Of a DNA stretch of 64,000 nt, positions 1 to 9,919 are shown one piece after another. This DNA comes from Kosakonia oryziphila. GTDB taxonomy: Bacteria > Pseudomonadota > Gammaproteobacteria > Enterobacterales > Enterobacteriaceae. Each line of letters starts with the position of its first letter. Position 1 is the first letter of the stretch. The notes beneath the pieces are model-generated. The model saw only the letters and a program-made list of their open reading frames with translations. It was not told the DNA's origin and made no database searches. The stretch covers positions 1-64,000 of the forward strand of contig NZ_FMBC01000002.1 in assembly GCF_900094795.1 (NCBI RefSeq), written 5' to 3'. A program made the position numbers and the translations under genes.

Positions 1-153
1 TCATAAATATGTACGTATAAGGGGCCGTGAAAGAGATTGATATCGTACCAGTGATATGAGACAACGTCAGCAGTGATTTTCTCTGAAGCGTAAATTAAAA
101 TTTTTACTGTCCGCAGAACGATCCTCTTACGGACATGATTAATCGGGGTCAGG

Positions 154-3100
154 ATGACTACTCGTGGCAAAGCGACAGGCAAAAGTGAACGACTGGCTGT
201 TTTAAATAATGCCGAGCAGGAAGCGCTGTATGGCCTCCCTGATTTCGATGATGCACAGCGACTGGAATATCTAGCTCTGGATGAATCTGAGCTGGCACTG
301 GCCTGTAGTCGTCAGGGGCTTCACGCTCAGATTTATTGCATCCTCCAGATCGCTTACTTTAAAGCCAAACACCTGTTTTTCCGCTTCGGGTGGAGCGATG
401 TTAAGGATGACTGCAACTTTATCCTGAGTCGTTATTTTCACGGTGAGCCACTTCCAGAGCAGTCTCCCACCAAGCATGAGCGCTATGCTCAGCGGGAAAA
501 AATTTGCGCCCTTTACGGTTACCGGCCCTGGTCATCTGCACTGTCTTCACAACTCGAACATCAGGCCATTCACATTGTTCGCCGTGATGTGACTCCTGGC
601 TTTGTCGCCATGGAGCTGATCATATGGCTCAACGAACATAAAATCATCCGACCCGGTTATACCACGCTCCAGGAACTAGTGAGCCGGGTTCTTTCTGATG
701 AAAGGCTGCGACTGGAGCGTATTCTGGCTGAGCGGCTTGATGACACGACAATTACCGGGCTGGATAAGCTGATTGAGCGAGATGATACGCTTTCCCGGCT
801 CGCGGTTCTCAGGCAGGATGCGCGTGACTTTGGCTGGCGCCAGATGGTCCACGAACGGGAAAAAAGGGCCATCCTGGAGCCACTACACCGCAAAGCCTGT
901 GACATCTTACCGGCACTGAATATTTCCCAGCAAAACCTGTTGTACTATGCCAGCCTGGCAAATTTCTATACCGTTTACGATCTCCGCAACCTGAAAGCCG
1001 GGCAGACCCGCCTTTACCTGTTGTGCTATGCCTGGATTCGTTATCGCCAGTTCAGCGACAACCTGGTGGATGCGATGTTTTTCCATATGAAACAGCTCGA
1101 GGATGAGAGCCGCAGCGTGGCTAAACAGCTTATGGCTGATGTACAGGAAAAACACCGACGCGAAACATCCAAAATCGGGCGTCTGCTATCGCTTTATGTT
1201 GACGACAGCGTTCCTGACCCTACGACCTTTGGTGAAGTCCGCCGCCGTGCCTGGAAAATCATGCCACGGGAGGCACTGAAAAGTACCGCGCATCGCATGA
1301 GTGTAAAACCCGTCAGCAGACTGGCGCTACAGTGGCAGGCCGTGGACGGTATGACAGCATTAATTCGGCGTCACCTGCGGCCATTATACCTGTCACTCGA
1401 CCTCACAAGCGTGGTCCGGCACAGTCAGTGGGCTGAGGCGTTGCACTGGCTCCGAATGGTGTTCGGCAAAAAGCAGACACTTTCGCAGCGGTCACTTGAG
1501 GAATGCCCGCCTGAAACGTTACCCGCACGGCTGCGTCCATATCTGCTGGAATACGGTGAGGATGGTGAATCCACAGGCCTGAATGCCGGACGCTATGAAT
1601 TCTGGCTCTATCGCCAGATAAGAAAGCGTTTTCAGGCAGGTGAATTCCACCTCAATGACAGTCTCCGGCACCGCCATCTTTCTGATGAGCTGGTACCGGA
1701 AGGGGAACAGGCCGCCGTGCTGGCTGAAATGAACATCCCATTTTTGCAAAAGCCGATTAAAACGCAGCTAAAGGTGCTGGAGTCCGAACTGCACCGGCAG
1801 TGGAAAGCCTTCAACCGTGAGCTGAAGCAGGGGAAGCTAAAACATCTGGAATACGACAAAGAAACGCAGAAGCTAACCTGGCATAAATCAGTGGTCAGTC
1901 GTAATAAGGAGCAGAACAAGCGTTTCTATGAGCAACTTCCATTCTGTGATGTGACCGATGTTTTCCGCTTTGTTAACGAACAGTGCCGATTTCTTCATTC
2001 TATGAAGCCGCTACAACCCCGTTATGCCAAAAAAGAAGCGGATGCAGACAGCCTGATGGCGGTCATCGTTGCGCAGGCGATGAACCATGGTAATCATGTC
2101 ATGGCGAGAACCAGCGATATACCGTTCCATGTTCTGGAAACTACGTACGAACAGTACCTTCGCCTGGCGTCGTTGCTGAAGGCCAATGACTGTATCACCG
2201 ATGCCATAGAAGCACTGCCGGTCTTCCCACTCTATTCGTTTGATCCGGAGACTCTTTATGGAGCCGTTGACGGGCAGAAATTTGGTGTTGAGCGTCCGAC
2301 AGTGAAAGCCCGATATTCACGTAAATATTTTGGTCGCGGTAAAGGCATGGTGGCTTACACACTGCTGTGTAACCACATCCCAATCAACGGATACCTGATT
2401 GGCACAAACGAGTACGAAGGCCACCATGTCTTTGATATCTGGTACCGCAACACTTCAGCAGTGAAGCCTACGGCCATTACCGGAGACATGCACAGCATCA
2501 ACAAGGCCAACTTTGCGATCCTGCACTGGTTTGGTCTTCGATTTGAACCTCATTTTACTGACCTGAACAGACAGTTGTCGGAGTTGTACTGTACCAGAGA
2601 GCCCTCGACATATAAGAAGTGCCTGATTCAGCCTGCCGGACAGATTGACCTGGAACTTATTACCCGTGAAAAAAGCAATCTCGGGCGCATCGTCGCCACG
2701 CTGGGGCTGAAGGAAATGACGCAGGGAACGCTGATCCGCAAATTATGCACATATACAACGGCTAATCCGACAAGAAAGGCAGTGTTTGAATATGACCGGC
2801 TGGTTCGCAGTATTTACACACTGAAGTATATGCGCGATCCCCAGCAGGAACGAAACATCCGCCGCTCACAGAACCGGATTGAATCTTATCACCAGCTCCG
2901 TGGCGCCGTCGCCAAAGTCGGTGGAAAGAAAGAGTTAACCGGGAAAAACGACATTGAAACAGACATCAGTAATCAGTGCGGGCGGTTGATCTGCAACGCG
3001 ATCGTTTATTACAACTCAGCGATCCTGTCGCGATTACTGGAACGGCTGGAAGCAGAAGGCAACAACAAGGACATTGATGCTTTGACCCGGATATCGCCGG

Positions 3101-3201
3101 TGGCCTGGCAACATATCTTGCTGAACGGGCATTATACCTTCCAGAGCAGCAATGAACTTATTGACCTGGATGCGCTGGTTGCCGGGCTGAAACTGGGGTA
3201 A
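154..3201 (+). CDS. tnpA: Tn3-family transposase TnpA
   Basis: Cointegrate-forming DDE transposase of 1015 residues, the usual Tn3-family size. The C-terminal catalytic domain shows the expected acidic triad in context: D706 in AVDGQKFG, D778 in TGDMHSINKANF and E910 in NRIESYHQLRG. The N-terminal half is the family's DNA-binding region, beginning near residue 15 with a DUF4158-like segment. The ATG at 154 follows a weak GTCAGG ribosome site. The resolvase gene follows 35 bp downstream on the same strand, so the two form a transposition module. The reading frame is intact, so the protein is probably active if the left terminal repeat exists outside the window. Confidence 0.96.
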   Translation: MTTRGKATGKSERLAVLNNAEQEALYGLPDFDDAQRLEYLALDESELALACSRQGLHAQIYCILQIAYFKAKHLFFRFGWSDVKDDCNFILSRYFHGEPLPEQSPTKHERYAQREKICALYGYRPWSSALSSQLEHQAIHIVRRDVTPGFVAMELIIWLNEHKIIRPGYTTLQELVSRVLSDERLRLERILAERLDDTTITGLDKLIERDDTLSRLAVLRQDARDFGWRQMVHEREKRAILEPLHRKACDILPALNISQQNLLYYASLANFYTVYDLRNLKAGQTRLYLLCYAWIRYRQFSDNLVDAMFFHMKQLEDESRSVAKQLMADVQEKHRRETSKIGRLLSLYVDDSVPDPTTFGEVRRRAWKIMPREALKSTAHRMSVKPVSRLALQWQAVDGMTALIRRHLRPLYLSLDLTSVVRHSQWAEALHWLRMVFGKKQTLSQRSLEECPPETLPARLRPYLLEYGEDGESTGLNAGRYEFWLYRQIRKRFQAGEFHLNDSLRHRHLSDELVPEGEQAAVLAEMNIPFLQKPIKTQLKVLESELHRQWKAFNRELKQGKLKHLEYDKETQKLTWHKSVVSRNKEQNKRFYEQLPFCDVTDVFRFVNEQCRFLHSMKPLQPRYAKKEADADSLMAVIVAQAMNHGNHVMARTSDIPFHVLETTYEQYLRLASLLKANDCITDAIEALPVFPLYSFDPETLYGAVDGQKFGVERPTVKARYSRKYFGRGKGMVAYTLLCNHIPINGYLIGTNEYEGHHVFDIWYRNTSAVKPTAITGDMHSINKANFAILHWFGLRFEPHFTDLNRQLSELYCTREPSTYKKCLIQPAGQIDLELITREKSNLGRIVATLGLKEMTQGTLIRKLCTYTTANPTRKAVFEYDRLVRSIYTLKYMRDPQQERNIRRSQNRIESYHQLRGAVAKVGGKKELTGKNDIETDISNQCGRLICNAIVYYNSAILSRLLERLEAEGNNKDIDALTRISPVAWQHILLNGHYTFQSSNELIDLDALVAGLKLG

Positions 3202-3227
3202 CGGAAATTTCGGCGGTTCCGGCGTAG

Positions 3228-3803
<576 letters not shown>

Positions 3804-3806
3804 CTG

Positions 3807-3986
3807 CTACCCCAGCCAGCAGGTCAAGCCGAAGACAACCGCCGCGAATAACGCGGTGGTGCCCCAGGCGTATTCCGGCCAGTACGTTCCGGCCAATGCC
3901 CCAAATCCGACAGTCAGCACCACAACCACCGCGACGCTGCCGAAGACTTTAAGCTGCCAGCGCAGCCATCGTTTAAAAAAGCTCAT
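3807..3986 (-). CDS. Small two-helix membrane protein in transposon cassette
   Basis: A 59-residue reading frame beginning MSFFKRWLRW. A basic N-terminus precedes two hydrophobic stretches (about residues 13–32, rich in Val/Leu/Gly, and 41–57), which suggests a small inner-membrane protein. Its ATG overlaps the stop of the upstream gene by four bases (ATGA), the arrangement of translational coupling. The pair therefore looks like a real two-gene operon. I do not recognise the family. The 4-bp overlap, the membrane-like composition and the lack of any alternative gene here support it. An immunity, antitoxin or partner role for the larger protein is only a possibility. Confidence 0.6.
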   Translation of the reverse strand: MSFFKRWLRWQLKVFGSVAVVVVLTVGFGALAGTYWPEYAWGTTALFAAVVFGLTCWLG

Positions 3987-4660
3987 CGTATCATCCGCAT
4001 TATTCCGTTAGCGATATCCACATCCGACGACAGCAGCCTGGTTAACGCCGGGTTTCGGCTGATGACCGGCTCTACCAGAAAATACAGCATTTCCAGCGTC
4101 TCGGCGTACAGCGCCCGGTAATACATCCAGTTAACCTGCTTGAGCCTGTCAGCCGCCTTTGCTGCGTCCTGCACGTAGCCGTACATGCCGACTATCATCA
4201 CGCCCTTTGTTCCGTGACGCAGCAATGCGCGCTCTACTGTCACGCTAAGGCTGAAAGAGTAGCAGATCGTCATGGTTATCGCGGCGCTCAACGACTGGTT
4301 AGTTACGGAACCGCTGGCGAAAGTGGCCCCCTGTTTGACGAGTTCCTGCTGAATGTGGCGGATACGGTCAGGGGTAAGGTTTTGCAGCAGCATGTCGATG
4401 TAGATCCGTATCATCCGCTGAATTACATCATGCTCGCGTACCAGCTTGACTATAGCCAGCATGAAGCGGATATCCTCCTTCTTCTGCTTCGCACAGACGT
4501 CTTGATAATTCTGCGTGAAGCAGCTCGTATAGTAGATGGCGCGCGTTGCGCCAGCCTGGAGGTTTTTACCCTGCTCTAGCATTTCGTCGCGAACGCCAGC
4601 CAGCGCCTCCTCAAGGCGCAGGGCCAGGTATTTGTCGGCCTGGATCTTGTCCAGAATCAT
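3983..4660 (-). CDS. Transposon passenger protein of unknown function
   Basis: Protein of about 225 residues from the Met of MILDKIQADKYLALRL. The frame stays open further upstream to 4789, but that part reads through a plausible promoter (TATATAC at about 4665–4680) and lacks typical protein composition. The sequence is helical, with a central small-residue, Thr/Ser/Val-rich stretch (around ASGSVTNQSLSAAITMTICYS, residues about 110–135) followed by a basic and aromatic helix. That pattern would suit a membrane-inserting hairpin. No catalytic motif is evident and I do not recognise the family. It is coupled to the 59-residue membrane protein by an ATGA overlap. No good Shine-Dalgarno precedes the chosen start, so the start is uncertain. 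Confidence 0.65.
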   Translation of the reverse strand: MILDKIQADKYLALRLEEALAGVRDEMLEQGKNLQAGATRAIYYTSCFTQNYQDVCAKQKKEDIRFMLAIVKLVREHDVIQRMIRIYIDMLLQNLTPDRIRHIQQELVKQGATFASGSVTNQSLSAAITMTICYSFSLSVTVERALLRHGTKGVMIVGMYGYVQDAAKAADRLKQVNWMYYRALYAETLEMLYFLVEPVISRNPALTRLLSSDVDIANGIMRMIR

Positions 4661-4759
4661 GTTGTTTGTGTATATACTAAAGCCTTCCGTTGCGCGGGGC
4701 GCTACGAGAAAAATAGGCGACCCCGGACAGTTTGTACAAAAGCAAAACCCGCCGGTGAT

Positions 4760-5012
4760 GGGGTTTGAAGTCCAACCGTACGAGATCATACGCTAAGTGC
4801 ATTTTTGAGCAGAACAGGTGAGTAAAAAAATGGGATTTTATTTACTCTTTTCGTTGACGCCAGTAAACATGCGACGTGCAGCATTCTCACTGTTCATAGA
4901 TCCGGTAATGAAATCAATGTAAATCCGTCCAACAACCTCATGAGGTTATAGACTTAAAACCATAGGGTTACGTTCTTAACGTACGTTTCCGTTGCATTGT
5001 GCTTCAAACCCC
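4760..5012. repeat. Inward-facing pair of 38-bp Tn3-type inverted repeats (TIME-like, 253 bp)
   Basis: Bases 4760–4797 begin GGGGTTTGAAG and end ACGCTAAG. Bases 4975–5012, read on the minus strand, begin GGGGTTTGAAG and end ACGTTAAG. Both are exactly 38 bp, and 27 of 38 positions agree, including the first 11. They enclose 177 bp without a convincing gene. Tn3-derived miniature elements of this form (TIMEs) are known. The neighbours at 4755–4759 (GTGAT) and 5013–5017 (TCGCC) do not match, so no target duplication supports independent insertion. The outer repeat probably also serves as the right end of the larger transposon. Confidence 0.7.
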
Positions 5013-5125
5013 TCGCCCTCCACGCGTGAGGCATCGCGTTCCAGATGCGGCCACAGCACCGCCTGGCGAATATCCAGACATTGCTCTAACGTAATAGTGG
5101 CGAAATTCACGGGTTCTCTCTCCAT
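4976..5125 (-). pseudogene. GNAT acetyltransferase, 5' fragment cut by transposon
   Basis: From the GTG at 5110 (preceded by GGAGAGAG) or the ATG at 5125, the frame reads NFATITLEQCLDIRQAVLWPHL and RDASRVEGE. That matches the N-terminus of a GNAT-type N-acetyltransferase family of enterobacteria as I remember it. After VEGE, exactly at base 5012, the frame enters the Tn3 terminal repeat and stops at 4976. The acetyl-CoA-binding part is missing and would be beyond the transposon's left end. The family assignment rests on a short segment, but the truncation at the repeat boundary is clear. Confidence 0.6.
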
Positions 5126-5405
5126 CGTAATGGTGCTTCCTGGCCAGGCAAGCGCGCAAGGCCGATGATTCATAAATCGTTGCAAATTGATTACTCTGAA
5201 AGCTGCCGCTGCGTTATCTGCTCCGTTTTGCGGATTTCATAATATTAATCAATAAGTTGTTTAATTTCTGCTTTCGCACAACGGGGAACAAAACGTGATC
5301 TAACGCACATTTAATTCCCCAGAGATCGAAGCGAATGTCTACGCTTTATAGATAGCCGGGACACACCCGTCATTTTTACGACGACATCCGGAGGCCAGAG
5401 CCACT

Positions 5406-7055
5406 ATGTTCAACCAGAAACTACAAAGCGCAGAAAACGTCGAGTTTATCATCGAAGAAGAGCTTCTCTATGAAACCGATCCGTGCGAGTTAAAACTGGA
5501 TGAAATGATCGACGCGGAGCCGGAACCCGAAATGATCGAAGGGCTACCGGCGTCCGATGCGCTGACGCCTGCCGATCGTTACCTGGAGTTGTTTGAACAC
5601 GTGCAGTCGTCACGACTGTTTGCCGACAGTAAAACCTTCCCCGACTGTGCGCCGAAAAGGGATCCGCTCGATATTCTGATTCGCTATCGCAAAATCAAAC
5701 GCAAACCCGAGTTCGACCTGAAACAGTTCGTGAAAGCGCATTTCTGGATGCCGGAAAACACGAGCAAAGAGTATGTTTCGAATCCGGAGCATTCGCTGAA
5801 AGAGCATATCGACAATCTGTGGCCGGTGCTGACCCGCGAGCCGCAGGATCATATTCCGTGGTCGTCGCTGCTGGCGCTGCCGCAGGCGTACATCGTGCCA
5901 GGCGGTCGATTCAGAGAAACCTATTACTGGGACTCTTACTTCACCATGCTGGGGCTGGCAGAAAGCGGCCGCGACGACCTGCTGCGCTGTATGGCCGATA
6001 ATTTCGCGTGGATGATCGAACGCTACGGCCATATTCCGAACGGCAACCGGACTTACTATCTGAGCCGTTCGCAGCCGCCCGTTTTTGCTCTGATGGTGGA
6101 GCTGTTTGAAGAGGATGGCGTGCGCGGTGCGCGGCGCTACCTTGAACACCTGCTGATGGAGTACGCCTTCTGGATGGATGGCGCAGAATCGCTGGTACTG
6201 AACCAGGCTTACCGCCATGTTGTGCGGATGCCAGATGGTTCGCTGCTTAACCGTTACTGGGACGATCGCGATACGCCGCGAGACGAATCCTGGCTGGAGG
6301 ATGTGGAAACCGCCCGCCACTCCGGTCGCCCGGCGAATGAAGTTTATCGCGACTTGCGCGCAGGAGCCGCGTCCGGCTGGGATTACTCCTCCCGCTGGCT
6401 GCGTGATGCACACCGGCTGGCGAGCATTCGTACCACGCAGTTTATTCCCATCGATTTGAACGCCTTTTTGTTCAAACTGGAAAGCGCGATTGCCAATATT
6501 TCCGGGCTGAAAGGTGATCGCGAGCGTGAAGCGGAATTCCGCCAGAAAGCGAGCGATCGCCGGGCGGCGGTTAACCGCTATCTATGGGATGAGGAGAATG
6601 GCTGCTACCGAGATTACGACTGGCGTCGTGAAGAGATGGCGCTGTTTTCCGCCGCCAGTATCGTGCCGCTGTATGTCGGTATGGCGACGCATGAACAGGC
6701 AGAGCGGCTGGCGGAATCGGTGAAAAATCGACTGCTCACGCCTGGTGGCATTCTGGCGACGGAATATGAAACCGGCGAACAATGGGATAAACCCAACGGC
6801 TGGGCACCGTTACAGTGGATGGCAGTACAGGGCTTTAAGCTTTACGGCAACGACGCACTGGGTGACGAGATCGCCCGCAGTTGGCTGCAAACGGTGAATC
6901 ACTATTACCGGAATCACCGCAAGCTGATCGAGAAGTACCACATTGCCAGCAGCACGCCGCGCGAAGGCGGCGGCGGGGAATACCCGTTGCAAGACGGTTT
7001 CGGCTGGACAAACGGCGTGGTACGCCGGTTAATCGGGTTGTACGGCGAGCCGTAA
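5406..7055 (+). CDS. treF: Cytoplasmic trehalase TreF
   Basis: Glycoside hydrolase family 37 enzyme of 549 residues that splits trehalose into two glucose molecules in the cytoplasm. Both trehalase signatures are present: [15 protein letters not shown] (about residues 166–180) and [10 protein letters not shown] (about 459–468). The catalytic Asp lies in [10 protein letters not shown] and the Glu in LIEKYH. There is no signal peptide; the acidic N-terminal extension is typical of TreF and absent from periplasmic TreA. The ATG at 5406 has GGAGG about 10 bases upstream. It is the first intact gene right of the transposon and converges with the HEPN-like gene. Confidence 0.97.
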   Translation: MFNQKLQSAENVEFIIEEELLYETDPCELKLDEMIDAEPEPEMIEGLPASDALTPADRYLELFEHVQSSRLFADSKTFPDCAPKRDPLDILIRYRKIKRKPEFDLKQFVKAHFWMPENTSKEYVSNPEHSLKEHIDNLWPVLTREPQDHIPWSSLLALPQAYIVPGGRFRETYYWDSYFTMLGLAESGRDDLLRCMADNFAWMIERYGHIPNGNRTYYLSRSQPPVFALMVELFEEDGVRGARRYLEHLLMEYAFWMDGAESLVLNQAYRHVVRMPDGSLLNRYWDDRDTPRDESWLEDVETARHSGRPANEVYRDLRAGAASGWDYSSRWLRDAHRLASIRTTQFIPIDLNAFLFKLESAIANISGLKGDREREAEFRQKASDRRAAVNRYLWDEENGCYRDYDWRREEMALFSAASIVPLYVGMATHEQAERLAESVKNRLLTPGGILATEYETGEQWDKPNGWAPLQWMAVQGFKLYGNDALGDEIARSWLQTVNHYYRNHRKLIEKYHIASSTPREGGGGEYPLQDGFGWTNGVVRRLIGLYGEP

Positions 7056-7094
7056 CGCTCGCCACCCTTCGTCAACTACGCCATCGGGATAAAC

Positions 7095-7120
7095 GCCTGA
7101 TAACGCTTCGTTTATCAGGC
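7095..7120. repeat. REP-like hairpin between convergent genes
   Basis: GCCTGATAA (7095–7103) and TTATCAGGC (7112–7120) form a 9-bp perfect stem with an 8-base loop, resembling a Y-type REP unit of E. coli. It lies between the 3' ends of treF and the convergent gene. It may stabilise or terminate transcripts, but no T-run follows on the plus strand. Confidence 0.65.
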
Positions 7121-7124
7121 CACC

Positions 7125-8714
7125 CTAATCAATGGCGTTATAAATGGCGGTCTGAATATCCGCCCATTTACGGTTTTCGTCATCCGGCTCTGCCTGGTTA
7201 CGCAACTGCGCCTGTTCCATCTCATAACGCTGACGCTCAACCACCGGTTTTACAGTGCAAAACGCCTGCAAATAGCTTTTGCCGATCGATGATAACCCCT
7301 TGTTATTCACCGCCATTTCATGGCTCAACATGCTGATAAAGCGACGGCAGGGGCGATTCTCATCCATTTGTATCCGGTAACGCAGCAGCATATCCAGCAC
7401 CTCGGTATGATTGGCCGCCACCGCCTGCTCTGTCCACGACAGTTTCCAGTTCATTCCGGTACGCAAAAATAGCGACACCACGCGCGTATCGTTACGATCA
7501 ATTGCCGCGCGGAAGTTATTCTCGTCACGCGGCAACCCCATGCGGCTCAGCTCCTCTTTCGGCGAAATTTTTTCCTTGCCCTGCGAAATTGGCACTGTAA
7601 TGCTGTTTACGCGCGCCATCGGTGCCTGAGCATCACCGAAGAATAGCCACACCCCGCCAATCGCCACGATAAGCGCCACTACGCCTACCGAGCCCCATAA
7701 CGCTCTGACAAATAACTGCTCCCGCTCTTCCCGGCTACGAGCCTGGTGCTTAGCCGGTCTGTCAATATTGTCACGCATTGGCATCGTATCACCTCCTGCG
7801 GCACGGTCTTTTTTCCGCGCCTGCTCCCAGAAAGCGTCTAAGTTATTACCCGCCTCGCGCAATATTTCGGCGGGATTAGTTGTGGTGCGCCCCTCTTCCC
7901 ATGCGCGTTGTACCGGTCCCGAGATCTGCGAATAGTAACTATCCAGTAAACTGAGTTGATTGGAGGTCAGCGGCTCTCCCGCCACGACCACAGCGCGCAT
8001 CTGCCGCACATCCTCTAAGAACGTGTGCAGAGTTTTACGCGTTTCCAGATACAGGTTTAATACCGCACTATCGTTAAACAAGTGCGCGTAATGCTGGCTG
8101 AACTCTTTTTTATCCACCAACAGTAACGCCAGCTCGCTAAAGCGCATCCCGCTCAAAATATCATTGCGATCGCCCAACCGCAGCCAGCGCCGCACATGAT
8201 CGGCGCCAAACTGCGTTTTCAAATGGTTACGCAGGCGTTCCGTATCCGGCCACGCCTGCGTTACCAGCGAGGTGATCATCATCTCCAGCGCGCGCAGTTG
8301 CTGCTGACCGTGCTGCTGCTGGCTCTCCTCCACTTTTAGCGATGTGCTATAGCTGAGTAGCGGTTGCCGGGTTCGCAAATATTCCAGCGCGCTAACAAAG
8401 CGAAGCGCGGCAATCAGTTGATTTTCCGTCACGATTTGCCCGCTCTCATAACGTGGGACAAGCTGCTGCAAGTGACGGAGTTGCAAAGTGAACTGTGTTA
8501 ATTCCGCATCGTTGAGTTTTAGTCGTTTAGCCACCGCGCCCCAGCCACCCATGCTCAGACGCGCAATATCAAGTTGTTCTAAAAACCAGCGCGGATCTTT
8601 GCCCTCGTCGAAACGGACATTCAGTAATAACAGAATTTCGACGGACGCCTGGCGGATCACAGCAATGCATTTTTCAAACTGTTCACCCGTATTAACAGGA
8701 GCGTTGCTTGTCAT
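7125..8714 (-). CDS. HEPN-like, single-pass membrane protein (STY4199 family by memory)
   Basis: Protein of 529 residues. The N-terminal half is helical and begins GEQFEKCIAVIRQASVEILLLLNVR, which I recall from Salmonella STY4199-type HEPN-domain proteins. One clear transmembrane segment (ALWGSVGVVALIVAIGGVWLFF, about residues 341–363) follows a charged linker. The C-terminal part has two ankyrin-like helix pairs (NNFRAAIDRNDTRVVSLFLRTGMNW and TEQAVAANHTEVLDMLLRY). I do not see the RNase-type R-x4–6-H signature of toxic HEPN proteins. It is a lone gene convergent with treF and divergent from the acetyltransferase. The role is unknown; membrane-anchored sensing would be a guess. Confidence 0.75.
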   Translation of the reverse strand: MTSNAPVNTGEQFEKCIAVIRQASVEILLLLNVRFDEGKDPRWFLEQLDIARLSMGGWGAVAKRLKLNDAELTQFTLQLRHLQQLVPRYESGQIVTENQLIAALRFVSALEYLRTRQPLLSYSTSLKVEESQQQHGQQQLRALEMMITSLVTQAWPDTERLRNHLKTQFGADHVRRWLRLGDRNDILSGMRFSELALLLVDKKEFSQHYAHLFNDSAVLNLYLETRKTLHTFLEDVRQMRAVVVAGEPLTSNQLSLLDSYYSQISGPVQRAWEEGRTTTNPAEILREAGNNLDAFWEQARKKDRAAGGDTMPMRDNIDRPAKHQARSREEREQLFVRALWGSVGVVALIVAIGGVWLFFGDAQAPMARVNSITVPISQGKEKISPKEELSRMGLPRDENNFRAAIDRNDTRVVSLFLRTGMNWKLSWTEQAVAANHTEVLDMLLRYRIQMDENRPCRRFISMLSHEMAVNNKGLSSIGKSYLQAFCTVKPVVERQRYEMEQAQLRNQAEPDDENRKWADIQTAIYNAID

Positions 8715-8867
8715 TATTTTCCTTTAAGTACAACTTAAGAAATAATTATCTGGCCAATGTCAGCACGGAATTTTTTCTTTAATTACGGGTAGTTAAAGGA
8801 TAGACCAATTAAGGATTATTATCAGTTATACAGCTTTCAACGCCTAAAAAAATGGCCGGAGACATTC

Positions 8868-9407
8868 ATGATGCTTATATTTCATACGCCCAGACTGACC
8901 TGTTCGCCGCTGTCTGAACAGGACTGGCCCTTTTTTCTTGCGCTGCAACAGCACCCCGATGTGATGCGTTACGTTTCGGATACCCGCAGTGAACAGGAGA
9001 TCCGCGCGGCGTTTGACGCCCGTCTGCCTGAATGGCAGCCTGGCAGCCCGCACTGGCTTTGTTTGTTGGTACGCGATAACGCCACAAACGCGCCACTTGG
9101 GGTAACCGGCTATATCCACCGTGAGGACGATTGTGCCGAAGTGGGATTCCTGTTTGCGCCGCAGGCACAGGGCAGAGGTTACGGCCAGGAATCCCTTACC
9201 GCCCTGTGTAATTACGCGTTTAACCAGGGCGGTATTCGTCGGCTGGTCGCCACAGTAACCGCCGGGAATCTGGCCTCACGCCGTTTACTGGAAAAAACAG
9301 GATTTGTACTGGAAGGCGAACTGCGGGAGACCTGGTGGCTGGCGGGAGCGTGGCATAACGACTGGCTGTTTGGCTTACTGCGCCATGAATATACAGAAAA
9401 AGGCTAA
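8868..9407 (+). CDS. GNAT-family N-acetyltransferase (RimJ/RimL-like)
   Basis: Acetyltransferase of 179 residues. The N-terminus (TPRLTCSPLSEQDWPFFLAL) is typical of the Acetyltransf_3 (RimJ/RimL/SpeG-like) branch. The acetyl-CoA pyrophosphate loop is QGRGYG (about residues 104–109), and the C-terminal NLASRRLLEKTGFVLEGELRE is the conserved strand-helix of this branch. The substrate cannot be read from sequence; ribosomal protein N-termini, amino sugars or antibiotics are all possible for the family. It could start at the first or second of two adjacent Met codons. It is probably monocistronic, with the BOF gene 68 bp downstream. Confidence 0.9.
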   Translation: MMLIFHTPRLTCSPLSEQDWPFFLALQQHPDVMRYVSDTRSEQEIRAAFDARLPEWQPGSPHWLCLLVRDNATNAPLGVTGYIHREDDCAEVGFLFAPQAQGRGYGQESLTALCNYAFNQGGIRRLVATVTAGNLASRRLLEKTGFVLEGELRETWWLAGAWHNDWLFGLLRHEYTEKG

Positions 9408-9475
9408 TTTATCAGCACATCACACGCCCTTCTGCCAGGCTTAAAGACGTGTTCCGGCAACTGACAGGAGAAGTT

Positions 9476-9874
9476 ATGAAGAAAAATGTGCTCATCCTCT
9501 GTGTAGCAACACTGTTCTCCATGACGGCATTCGCCGAAGATTCACCCGGTCTGAAAACTGATAAAGCCCCGCCGCCGCCGCACAAAATGGAGGATGGCTA
9601 CCGAGGAATGGAGGATGCGCGAAGCTCCACCATCAAAGCCGCAAAATCCATGCATGACGGTGCATCCGTCTCGCTGCACGGCAACCTGGTGAAAAAGGAG
9701 AGCGACGATCGCTACCTGCTTCGCGATAAAACAGGCGAGATAAACGTGGTGATCCCGATGATGCTGTTCGATGGCAAATCCGTATCACCGGATGAACTCG
9801 TTGGTATAAGCGGCTCGCTGGATAAAAAACAGCAGCCTGCGTTTATCCGGGTAACACATTTTCAGAAACAGTAG
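9476..9874 (+). CDS. Periplasmic BOF-fold protein (YgiW/YdeI-like)
   Basis: Exported protein of 132 residues with a clean signal peptide (MKKNVLILCVATLFSMTAFA, cleavage before EDSPG). The mature part has a proline-rich linker followed by a bacterial OB fold (GASVSLHGNLVKKESDDRYLLRDKTGEINVVI and DELVGISGSL), as in the YgiW/YdeI stress-tolerance proteins. The ATG at 9476 is chosen because AGGAG lies six bases upstream and the signal peptide begins there; the frame extends upstream without such support. A strong terminator follows. The ligand is unknown. Confidence 0.85.
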   Translation: MKKNVLILCVATLFSMTAFAEDSPGLKTDKAPPPPHKMEDGYRGMEDARSSTIKAAKSMHDGASVSLHGNLVKKESDDRYLLRDKTGEINVVIPMMLFDGKSVSPDELVGISGSLDKKQQPAFIRVTHFQKQ

Positions 9875-9883
9875 CCAATGCGT

Positions 9884-9919
9884 GCCCGGCAGCCAGAAGC
9901 CCGCCGGGCGTCATTTTTT
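9884..9919 (+). terminator. Rho-independent terminator after the BOF gene
   Basis: GCCCGGC (9884–9890) pairs with GCCGGGC (9903–9909), followed by a run of six T. It overlaps the 3' end of the convergent SDR gene by two bases. Confidence 0.85.

Noticed and set aside
20-57. GGGGCCGTGAAAG at 20 as the left Tn3 terminal repeat
   Set aside because: It lacks the conserved ACGNTAAG inner end at 38 bp and does not match the right repeat beyond GGGG.
4237-4244. ACGCTAAG box inside the passenger gene, like a Tn3 repeat inner end
   Set aside because: No GGGG lies 38 bp away and the bases are coding in the unknown protein.
4975-4986. TCTTAACGTAC shared between the Tn3 end (4974) and the IS4 inner end (57824)
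   Set aside because: An 11-base match, but each belongs to a recognisable end of a different transposon family, and neighbouring bases do not match; taken as chance or convergence.
5610-6413. 267-codon open frame opposite treF
   Set aside because: treF is complete and conserved here; the antisense frame is a by-product of high GC codon use.
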